Assembly: GCA_027922465.2 (NCBI GenBank)
Contig: BQMF02000232.1
Coordinates: forward strand, 124,001-188,000
Direction of reading: 5' to 3'
DNA length: 64,000 bases
Origin: Turritopsis dohrnii
Lineage: Eukaryota; Cnidaria; Hydrozoa; Anthoathecata; Oceaniidae
The position numbers and the translations under genes are program-made. Every line of letters starts with the position of its first letter. Positions within the stretch are counted from its first letter, which is position 1. Positions 36,183 to 46,235 of this stretch are shown here, in pieces. Under the pieces are notes generated by a model that worked only from the letters and a program-made list of their open reading frames with translations, did not search any database and was not told where the DNA came from.

Positions 36183-37352
36183 GACATAGAATCCCTGTTT
36201 ACTAGCATTCCAATTGATGATACGATTGAATACATATGTGACGAAATTTATATCAACAAGAAATTAGAAAGTATATGCAAGAGATCAATCTTTGAAAAAT
36301 TACTATACAAATTAACAACAGAGTGCACATTCTCTGCTAATGATCAGTTATTCAAACAAATCGATGGTGTAGCGATGGGTGGCCCCTTATCAGTGGTTTT
36401 AGCAGGTTGTTTCATGAATAAGATGGAAATGGAAATCGTCAAACCAATGAAACCAATTTTTTATTGAAGATATGTTGACGATACATACAGAAGAAGGAAG
36501 AAGGATACTCCAGATCTTTTATTCGATCAATTAAATTCTTATCACCCTAACATAAAATTAACGATTGAAATTCGTCCAGAGAAATTTCTGGACTCAAAAA
36601 TTATCTACAACGATAATCACTTAGAATTTATGGTGTACCCAAAGAGCACAAAATTACCATTTCATTGGAATTCCCAAGTGCCCAAGAAATACAAGAGAAA
36701 TGTTATCAATGGTGAACTACATCGAGCTCATAGGATCAGTTCATTTTTCGAAGAAGAAAAGAAGAGAATTTACAAAAAGTTCAGACACGCAGGATATCCC
36801 AGCAGATTCATAAATTCTGTGTTTAAGTCTTTTAACGCACAAGAAGAAGAGTTTATTATCCCGCATTGGCTGTTTCAGGAAGAGAAAAGAACAATATCAA
36901 TTCAATTACCATATTGCCATAGGAATGAGGATTCAATTAGAGACTTCACCAACCACTTAGAATTAATAACACATCAGAAACTAAACATACGCATTTTTTG
37001 GAACACTAGAAAAATCAGAAGTCTTTTTCCACTGAAAGACAGAGTAGTTCACAAAAGTTGTGTAATTTACGAAGGAAAATGTAGCTGCGGAGATTGTTAT
37101 ATAGGCGAAACTAAACGAAACGTGGAAGTTAGATGGTCGGAGCATGCGCATCCTAAGGGCAGTTCAGAGCCCGCTAAGCATTTAATCAACAACCCGGGAC
37201 ATAGCTTTAATTGGAAAATACTTTGCCAAGCTCCATTAAACAATCAAAGAAGAAAGATAATTGAGGCATTTTTTATAAGAAGATACAAACCTATTATAAA
37301 TGACCAATTAGACATACGTTTCTTAAATCTGTTTAAAAATGGCATTACGTAA
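36183..37352 (+). pseudogene. Penelope-like reverse transcriptase/GIY-YIG endonuclease, truncated and interrupted
   Basis: The frame starts inside RT motif A ('DIESLFTSIP') and shows motif B 'QIDGVAMGGPLS' and the catalytic 'RYVDDT'. A TGA at 36465-36467 interrupts it just before RYVDD. After it the frame is open to 37352, with 'FFEEEKKRIYKKF', the Cys motif 'CSCGDCYIGET', 'VEVRWSEH' and 'EPAKHLI'. The RT N-terminal half is missing. The GIY-YIG part looks well preserved, so the copy is not very old. Confidence 0.8.
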
Positions 37353-37511
37353 ACCCCCAAGATGGCTTTTAAATGTAAATAACAGTGTATATAATTTGTA
37401 TTTTTAGCTTTTAAGAATTATAATACCTGAAGATGTAAAAAGTAACTTACGAAAAGCTTCGTATAATAAATTTGTTTTATCAATACTGTTTCTGTGTTTT
37501 TCACTACCAAA
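37199..37511 (+). repeat. Right inverted arm of the composite Penelope-like insertion
   Basis: Contains the last ~50 codons of the endonuclease and the 3' UTR. It is the inverse of 35719-36031. Confidence 0.85.
37426..37461 (+). ncRNA. Conserved 3' stem-loop, hammerhead-core-like (second copy)
   Basis: CTGAAGA (37427-37433), stem GTAA/TTAC (37435-37438 with 37447-37450), then GAAAAGC. The flanking core equals that at 26312, but the stem sequence differs while pairing is kept. A second small stem CGAA/TTCG (37450-37461) would compete. Confidence 0.4.
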
Positions 37512-38082
37512 ATGTTATCAACGTTAAAAATCGAGTAATAAACAAAAAACAAGCAACAACGGACTTTCGAAAAAGGTCGTAATTTTTTTGTCAGCTTAAA
37601 TTTTGTACCGATAAAGTTTTTACATATATTTTGATGAAAATCTCTACGTGGGCGCTGATTGGAGAAAATACTTACCCTTCCGTTCCTCAAAAGTGGATTG
37701 TGCACTCCACATTTCAATACGGACAAGTGGCCGTGAATTCTCAAAATCTGTTCGCATACCTGGTAGGGTTAGGGAAGACTTGGCCAAGTCTCCGTGTGAA
37801 GGTTGCGACCACGCGCTTTTCTGTTTTTTTTTTGTTTTTGTTTTTTTTTTAGACTTGACTGCGCCCTCTTCTTATTATAAATGACATACTATCAATAGTG
37901 AACTAAATAGAATTGTGTTTTAACTTTCAATGTTGTTGCCACAAGATCGTTATGAAGGTATAAAGGTATTTGCGGGAATCGTTCTGGATGCGATTGTCAT
38001 AAAAGGGCTTTAAGGTGAAGCTCAAAATTGTCATGCAGAACCTATTGTCTAAATTAACCACTCGTCAGTGCAGTATCATAAA

Positions 38083-38215
38083 GACTGGTACCCGAACACG
38101 AAAGATTGGTACTCGATCACGAAAGACTGGTACTCGAACACGAAAAAGACTGGTACTCGATCACGAAAGACTGGTACCCAAACACAAAGGACTGGTACTC
38201 GAACACGAAAGACTG
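38083..38215 (+). repeat. Minisatellite, ~6 copies of a 21-bp unit
   Basis: Repeats of 'ACTGGTACTCGAACACGAAAG' type with variants (ATCACG for AACACG; one copy has two extra A). The extra bases break any reading frame, so the Thr-Arg-rich translation is not a protein. Confidence 0.85.
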
Positions 38216-38324
38216 TTTTTGACATTTTCCAAAACCTTTTTCATTGAATTTATAATGAATATAAATTTGTAAGCGAAAGAATGCAAACCTACATCCCAAC
38301 GTATGGTTGCTCAAATATCATTTG

Positions 38325-38437
38325 TAAAAAGTCACTGCGATGAAGAGCTTTTTATTTGAAACAGTATGTATGTTTCTTTAGGAATGCACTCCTTTGCAGA
38401 GATTTTTCAACAAATTTGCTCACTGGGTGTCAAAAAA
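38325..38437 (-). mobile_element. CCCAG MITE family, copy E
   Basis: In inverse orientation it shares the 'CAGTGACTTTTT', 'TCTGC...GTGCAT' and 'CCCAGTGAGCAAAT' blocks with the three full-length copies (44797, 48753, 61662). It lies just downstream of the giant gene. One end is degenerate. Confidence 0.55.
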
Positions 38438-39250
38438 CATCTTTTCAACTTCTTCATCTGTTTTACAGGTCAAATGTTTCGAGATTCACTGAAAGAGGCT
38501 GGGAAAGAATTATGTAACAAACGACTTTCATATACATAATCTTTTATTTATTTTAATTTTTCATTTTGCATTTTATATATACAACTTAACTTATTCTTGT
38601 CGTCTATTCGACACACGTCAAACCGACACGTGCTGTTCATTTTACCGTGATGTTGAAAACAAAAACAATAGTGCTGAAACGACCAAAGAAAATATTAGTA
38701 ACGACGGTAATAATAACAAAAAGGAAAAGAACAAAACGCCACAAACGTCGTTCGTACTTTTTAGAAGGGATATTACTTTACTCATTTCATTTTCTAGTGA
38801 AAAGGTCAATAAATATATCAATCAATCAATCTATCAATAATTTTCATCAGTAGGTTTCATGTTATCAGCAGCATTATTTGGAAGGAGTTCAGGAAATAGA
38901 AATATTTGCCCTTTGGGCGCAATTTAACGCCCTTAAAAGTGTTCATTTCGAAAAAAGTGTTTACTGTTTAAAGAGGGCGGTTGGATATAGTAAGAGTACA
39001 AAAAAAAGTTTGAAACTCAAAAAAACATAAGAAAACTATTTTACTGGTTCTTATAACGCCCGCCCTACGCCAGTGTTCACTCTTCCCATTGTTGAAATTC
39101 AGTTTCACTAACAAACTTGAGCACTAAAATAACGCCATTCGTGGGCGACTTTTACAAGAACCAATTAGGTACGTAAAAAATGCTTACAAAATATTTATAA
39201 ATCTCAATACACAAAAAAAACCGTGAAATTTTTTTTTAGGTTGATAGATT

Positions 39251-42200
39251 TTAGTTTAATTTACATTTCGGACCGTGCAGGTATGCATCACCGGCCATAC
39301 ACCCCAGGCTGCAGTAACCTTTCAATTGACATGATCCACATTTTCTATTGGCAACACGCCCACATACACAGAACAGTAGGTCACCATCTAAAAAAAGCAA
39401 GCAATAATATTCAAAGTGGAATTACAATGAAATATGACATGTTAGTTTTCTTAAAGACAATTTTACAACTCGTTCCCAGGGCCATTTAATCTTTTAATCA
39501 ACTTCTGGTAGCAAGAAGTCCTGGGGGATGAAGTTTCCAATTCCATTCGATGTATCAGTGAAATTTTCAAGTGGACTTGCGGAAAACTTGAGTCAATTTT
39601 GAGAGTTGTTTACCAAACGGAAAAAGTGTGTATCTGTACAATAAGATCATCCAAAAAAAGCCTCGTCTCGAAGTTTGAAACGCCGACGATGGTTTACACG
39701 CTTTAAGCAATCTTTCAACGTGGAATGGACAACCACGGATCAGTGGACACACATCCTTTGATGACTATACACACATTTTGTAATGACTTACCTGAATCTG
39801 GCAACATCTTGATATGAAGCTTTCTTTCATTCACGTCTCCCAACCGTATCATACTCTCACTCTTGGGATGAATCAATTTCAGATCGTTTGTAAGGAAGAC
39901 GAATTTTCTTTTGCCAATGATGTATTGTCCACGTGATGAAAAGAAGAAGTCACGTGCTTCTGTTAAGGACCCGTTCACATTTAACCGGATGTTTCCAATG
40001 TTTCCAACTTCTCTGCTCATTTCATCTTTCAACTCAAGTATCTCCATTATCAGCGGCTTAGGGATATCCTCTGTAAACAATCAAACATTAGAGAGATAAA
40101 AAATATCGACAAAAAACAGTGAGCCCTTCATGGTAATTCTAACCACGGCCCTCATTGACACCAACTTTTACACTGAAAGGGTTTCTCTGATTAAATATGT
40201 TTTAAAATAAAAAAAAAAATAAAATAAAAAACCATTTTAGACTACCAAAGTTCATGCTATCTAGTTTCAATTCGGGCGGAAGAACCGAAAAATCAGGATC
40301 GGGTTAATCGGGTTTTTAAAGCTTTGTTTGGATTATTGAGTGGATGCATAATTTTGCCTCGTTGTTTCAAAAACTTATTTCAATGCTTTCACCAGCAAAT
40401 CTGGTCTGAACTTGTTAGAAAAAATATTCACTTAATGTCAAAGCCTCACTTGGTCAAACCCTACTAATAAAGAAATCTTTGAATTGGAAATTTGTGTACA
40501 GATTCTACTGCATCAGCGGTGTTTTCTTTTTATACACCAATTTTATCATCATGGGGTGTGGGGGGTGTGGGGGGTTCTTTTGATACAATAACGAAAGTCC
40601 TGGAAACGAGGTTGCGATCTTACCTTCCCCTGGTTCATATGATGGATTTCGATAGGAGTTTGGAGGCGATGAATTATTGGACGACATTGAGGACTGCAGT
40701 TGGGTGTTTTCGTCGGCAATGGCGCCTGGTGGTTCTGTTGCCGCCCTGACATTGATACTGCTGCTACTTCTATGGTGCTCTGTTGCTGGGCGTGTACCTT
40801 CTGAGCGGGCGGTATGCGGACGGGCGTCTTTGGGAATTTGCGTTTGCGGAGCAATTTTGTTGAAATGTTCTAAGTTACTGCTAATGATGCCTAACCTGCT
40901 CGCATGCGAAGTGCTTTCATCCTGAAGAAAAACAAAAGTAGAATTTAAACGTCGGTATTTTGCCAAGCTATCCTATCCAGTATCTTTTTCAAGATTTACA
41001 GTTGATCAAGTAACTAGCGTGTAACAATACAATACATAAAATCCAGGTAAGGTGGATAGTCTGACAAAATATCGGTGTTTAAACTGATCGCCTTCAGTAA
41101 ACTATCAATAGTAGGTGTGCTATGATATTTCACTCTCACTATCAAAATAAAATTACGAAGAGCTAATAGTGAGTCTTCTTTCAAATATTATGACGTCATA
41201 TCGAAACGTTAGAAGGTCAAGATGAACAAGGTGTGAGGGACGGTATCGTGACGTCATTCACAACTTACCGTTTCTTTCTTCGACAACTCGACGATGGTCA
41301 ACTCGCTCGATTCGGCCGAAACTCGTCCACTATCACTTAACTCTTCTTTGATAGAAAACAGGCTGTTACTAATACCTTCATCCACCTTCTCCTTAGCCAA
41401 AGGTGAAAGTTCTTCCACATTGGTTGGTTGGTCATGCTTGATGATCGGAGACGGTGTTCGTTCCGTCATCGTCATTACCTCCGACGGCTCTTCAATGTTG
41501 CGAACTTTCTGATCGAAATAATTGGCTTGCATGGCGCGCTTCCTTCTGTAACCCAAGTACATTACGACAATCACCAAGATTAAAAGGATAAGAACAGTAA
41601 CGATGATGATGATGATAAGAACATGGTTGTTACTTTCTTTTTCCGGCTTGCGGATCTGTTCGACACCATCAACCAACAACGTCTTCTTTGGTATCAATTC
41701 CACAGCATTGTAGGAGAATTTGAACTCTCCACCTTCGATGGCATTTTTCAGGCTATCAATTATAACTGTGTTTTCTGATTGCAGATGTTCAAGCAGGTAA
41801 CTGACCACGATGCTTCCCTTCACCACTGTAATATTCTTCACAGTGACGTCACGGTCATACGAGGCCTCTCGATAAACGACGAACTCTGTGAAAGCTTTGG
41901 TAAATGACGCTTCCTCTCCTTTCACTATTTCGTCGAAATCTGAATCATACACAATAGTGATCCATTGCGTGGTTAAAGGATTGTTACACCTAAAAGTCGA
42001 TTCTGATATATCCACTTTAATCTGAGGCTCACTGTTCGTCCATACGTTAAAGGTTAGGCTATCCTTTAAGTTAATCACATTTCCTTCTCCATTGCCGTCA
42101 CCACTTCGAGAAAACATCGCTGATACGTAGTTTTTATCGGATTTATCGGTAATACTGCTCAAGAGACTGATGCCGAGGTTGTTGTAGGTAATAGCGGCAT

Positions 42201-45200
42201 CCGTTGAAAATGTGAACGTATTTCCGTGTTTGTTCAGTTTCACGATATCTCCGTATCTCCAGCTACCAGACGGCATCGTGAAAGTGGAGACAAATTCCGC
42301 GTTTTGTCGATGCCCGTTATCAGCGAAAGATTGGTCAGAATACGTCATGACGGCATACAAATCGTATGTTGACGGTAACGTAACACTTGAATCGACGTCT
42401 ACTGATACCGACAGCGAACAATGATTTATTTTGTTGTCGGGTGTCTTCACGAGGATAGTTTTGATTGGAACGGCGCGTCCTTGAAACACTTTCATAGCGT
42501 AAACCGTATCATCACTACTTATTCTGCCATTATGGTCGAAATCTAAAATAGCTTCTTGTGCTGCTGTGAGAGCAGACACTGAATTCTTATCTCGATTATA
42601 AGACTGTGATAATGCCACGTCAGCAATGTCAAACTGACAGTCTTGTGTGACGTCACCATAAACGATTTGATTACACTGCACAGGCGTTGTCTTGGGTGGA
42701 ATGGATTTACCGGATTGGTCTACAATTGTCAAAACAGTCGATGACAAAGAAACTTCCGAAGACGTTTTTAGAATATCAAATTCCAACTCAGCAATTTTGA
42801 TGACACCATAATCTTTAACGGTCTCGTTAACGATCCCATAAACCCTTGCGATTGGAGAAGCGTCAAGCTTTTCTACGTTGAAATCACTTGTGGATGATTT
42901 GAGAGATAAAAGAGACGAATCATACTCAATATGAACATCGAAGCCTTCTAAATACTCTACGCCGCATTGAGCATATACTGGTACCGACAAGATCTCTCCT
43001 TCGTTGATGTCAAATTGTGTGTTACTGGTGATATGTCCAATGTAGATCAAACCAGAAGGAATGACGGTGGAGGGGTTGTACACGAGCACGTGGCAAACAG
43101 TAGACTTGCGTTTCTGTTCAGTTGCCCGATCGGATACTGTGACCACCAAATGGTAGAATCCTTTTGTCGGTGTGTTGGTTAACATTACGTCGCCATTATC
43201 CGATATTGTAAACGCACTATCGGAATTGCCATCGGTAATAGCATACGAAATTTCTCCATCAGGTCCAATATCCTGGTCGGTTGCATGAATTTGGGTTACT
43301 TTGTAGTCGACCGAAACACTTTCTGGTAAGATTGCTTTCACCATGTCACTATGACTCAATACTGGTGCATATCTGTTTTCACCGGTAATGGTTAGTGAAC
43401 ATTGCAAGGTGCTGTTAAGTGACGGAGAGCCTTTATCCTTCGCCATAAACACCAGATCGAGTTGTTTTGATGTTAGGTTTTGGGCGTAAAGGTTTAGATT
43501 CGATTTTACTTTGACGAGCCCTGCATTGGCATCTAATGTGAAATATTTATCAAAATACGTTCTGTCGCCATCAAGATGGTATTCAATCACAGCGTTGTCG
43601 CCAAGATCAGCATCTGTCGCCGTCACTGATAGAACGTCGGCTAACAAATTCGCATCGTCCGATACATATTCTTGACAGTTTGTTGTCATAAATGTCGGTT
43701 GGTTGTCGTTAACGTCACTCAGAGCGATAATGAGAGAGATGGATGTGGATTTGGGCGAAGAAACTGAATTGTCGGTTGCTGTGACCGTCAAAGTATATCC
43801 ATCTTTTGTTTCACGATCTAACTTCTTTGCCACTTTGATCTTTCCATCCTGTTCAATAAGGAATGCACCATCTTCGTTCCCAGCTTCTATAGAATAGGTG
43901 ATTTCACCATCCTTGCCTGAATCACCATCTGTTGCAGCAACCTGAGAAATACAAGGTATAAATACAACTAAAACTCACGTACGACTTTTAAGTAAAAACC
44001 CGTCATTTTGGATAAATCAGAATATCAAACGAACATGAATAAAAATTTCAAAATTCCTTCAGTTTAGTATTTTTTCATAAAGCTAGTGCATTTTGAGTTG
44101 AACATCGAAGTTTCGCAAAGAAAAGACATGGGAAAGAAGTGGTTAAGTGTTGATCTGGTACAGAAAAAGGTTTTTAATGAGCTTCATGTAAACCAGACAT
44201 AAGCAACGAGTTTATGACACAGTGTGAACCAGGTATTACTGTTTTTTACTTCCACTTTAGACCGGTGTCTTTCTTGCCAGTTTTTCCCTTTTTTTCGAAT
44301 GATTTGAAAATTGTATCACTTATCAACTTCAAAACTAAGGGAATCTTTCTTACCGTATATATCACGTTGTTGATTGGTTTATCTTCAGGGATGGTGAGGG
44401 AATCACCAGCGGTTGCAAAAACAGGAGTGTATTCGTTGACTCGCTCAATACAAACATAAAGTTCAGTAGATGTGGAATATTGAACATCAACGCCTTGATC
44501 TGAAGCCGATATGTTGAATGAAAAACACGGACTTGCGTCATTCGTACTGTCAAGATCGATGTTTTCTAAAAAACCATAAAACTGAACCGTTGAAGTTGAA
44601 GTCATAACATTCATGAAGGCAAATGTTCCTGCGGGATCATTAATGGAGGATAATATTTCCTGAGGGACTTTAAACGGTGACTAATGTTCTTAAGGAAGCA
44701 TAATTCACGTTCGTGTCGATGTTACACGAATTACTGCAATAATTTACATCGCAAGGTAGTTATTTTCGAGTTGATGAAAGAAAAGTAAAGTTGAAACCCA
44801 GCCGGCACATTTATTAAAAAATCTCTGCGAAGAAGTGCATTTCTATAGAAATATGCACACAATTTCAATAATAGTGCTCTCCGTTACAGTGACTTTTTGA
44901 CGATTTTGCCTACTGGGAAAGTAATTTGTAGCCCAAAGAAACGCAGATTAACGTTTACACGCATTTACACAGAATCTAATCCACATCGCAGGTTTCCGTT
45001 GTTAACATCAATAACTCTACGAAGCTTCGTAGTTTACAAAACAACGGAATGTATCAAAGACGTCATCATTTTACCCATCGCCTCGTTTCTAAGTTCAATA
45101 ATCATGACGTCATATACCTGTTAGTGATCAACGCAAACGTCATTAACATTCGACTTGAAAACGAGGCATTGGATATCATGACGTAATTTATGAAAAAGTC

Positions 45201-45801
45201 TATCATTGTGAACCTCGAAAAGCTTTTAAATGTTTAACTTACTGTTGACAAGAAAACTGCCATTATGCTGTCCAACAAATGCAAACACATTTTCGGTATC
45301 ATTCGAAGAAGTGACGTTGAAAACAATCTGACTGTTTAATCCTTCGTCCAGGTCGGTTGCCGTAACTGTGAAGGCGACATCACCCGTTGCTATAGTTTCA
45401 GGTATAACAATCTTGGGGTCATTTAAATCGAAAATAGGCGGGTTGTCGTTTATGTCGTCAATAACAATGACGAACTCTTTTTGTTGGGAAAGCTCAAAAG
45501 GTTGTGGTGCATTATCAGTTGCTTGAATAGTGACCGTGTAGTTGCTCTTTATTTCCCGATCGACTGTGGTCAACAACGAGATCTCACCGGTTGTTTCGGA
45601 TATGGAGAACGTTCCGGTCGGATCCACAATGGTGTAGTTGAGCATTCCAGCTATCCCGATATCACTGTCTGTGGCTGTGATGGTAGCTATCACAAAACTG
45701 ACACTAATGTTTTCCAAACAATGCACGACATTTGACGTGGAGTTGTCAAATTCTGGGTAGTGGTCATTTTCGAAACGTACGTTGAATGGTTGTGAAAGTA
45801 C
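39251..45801 (-). CDS. Cadherin / cohesin-like / dockerin-like membrane part of a giant gene, with cytoplasmic MYND finger
   Basis: Exons (5' to 3'): 45243-45801, 44354-44667, 41269-43941, 40624-40921, 39792-40070, 39251-39387; phases agree, and the first continues in phase from the exon at 46236-47662. About five to six cadherin repeats carry calcium motifs ('TATDSDIG', 'DINDNPP', 'DVNDNQP', 'HATDQDIGPDGE'). Next come a cohesin-like beta-sandwich (~42680-43045) and a dockerin-like pair of calcium loops (42475-42663; 'GDVTQDCQFDIAD', 'LDFDHNGRISSDD'). One transmembrane helix is at 41548-41622, followed by a basic stop ('YRRKR'). The ~340-residue tail includes an unrecognised conserved-looking exon (39792-40070). 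It ends with a MYND-type finger: Cys-x-Cys-x7-Cys-x2-Cys-x5-Cys-x3-Cys-x7-His-x3-Cys. Cadherins with cohesin/dockerin domains ('coherins') are known from choanoflagellates and sponges. Likely an adhesion or signalling receptor. The 45243/44667 junction is uncertain. Confidence 0.75.
44797..44917 (+). mobile_element. CCCAG MITE family, copy A (intronic)
   Basis: A 121-bp element starting CCCAGCCGGCACA and ending ...GCCTACTGGG. Its two halves are imperfect inverted repeats (CCCAG-x2-GGCA..). It shares its full length with copies at 48753 and 61662. It lies in the cadherin intron where half-repeats seem to be missing. Confidence 0.75.
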
Positions 45802-46235
45802 CTACATTGCAAAGAACAGATTTGATCCATCAATCAACTACATGTTTTAGAGTTCGGAATCAAAAGAATACTGTTATCTATAAATTCATAAATTATCATA
45901 CAGCATCATAAATTATCCATAATTGTATCCCTGGCCTCGCTTCCAATCTGTCCATGAATTTGTGAATAGGAGTATACTTAAAGTGCATTCGTGTTAACAA
46001 TGTTACGAAATAGCAAATTCAAAAGTGTTAGGACACCTCATAAGTTTTAAAAGAATTCGTGTTATTTTTATGTAACACGTATTTTGCTTAGACCAATCAT
46101 AAAGCACAATACATGCGCGTATTTCATCAGCATATTATTTTCAACCAATCACAAGTATTTCTGATAATAAAATTATTGCAAAAAGTAAATCACACAGGAA
46201 TGTTGCATCTGCATCGAGTGGAAATTTGAACTTAC

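Larger units (their letters stand above)
35719..37511. mobile_element. Composite Penelope-like insertion with 313-bp inverted arms
   Basis: Two partial Penelope-like copies lie head to head, meeting at about 36182/36183. The plus-strand copy runs from reverse transcriptase motif A through the GIY-YIG domain to the 3' end. On the minus strand, an N-terminal protein fragment (36182 to 36032) is joined directly to the endonuclease C-terminus and 3' UTR (36031 to 35719). The shared 3' ends form inverted arms 35719-36031 and 37199-37511. A direct repeat AAAATGTTATCA at 35687-35698 and 37509-37520 may be the target duplication. Confidence 0.8.
37615..39250. other. Spacer between the Penelope-like insertion and the cadherin gene's 3' end
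   Basis: Holds a 21-bp minisatellite (38083-38215), one copy of the CCCAG MITE family (38325-38437) and simple AT-rich sequence. Short frames, including the Lys/Arg-rich one at 38647-38853, have no support. The 3' UTR of the minus-strand gene ending at 39251 should lie here. Confidence 0.35.

Noticed and set aside
36630..37352. Independent GIY-YIG gene starting at ATG 36630
   Set aside because: The same frame is open upstream to an in-frame TGA at 36465 and contains RT motifs, so it is part of a broken Penelope-like element.
40492..40966. Several frames on both strands around the exon at 40624-40921
   Set aside because: Only the minus-strand frame joins in phase to flanking cadherin exons; the others are shadows or intron read-through.
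44668..45242. Search for a missing cadherin exon in this intron
   Set aside because: Minus-strand frames between 44921 and 45236 contain stops and no cadherin motifs; 44797-44917 is a MITE. Reported as an open junction instead.
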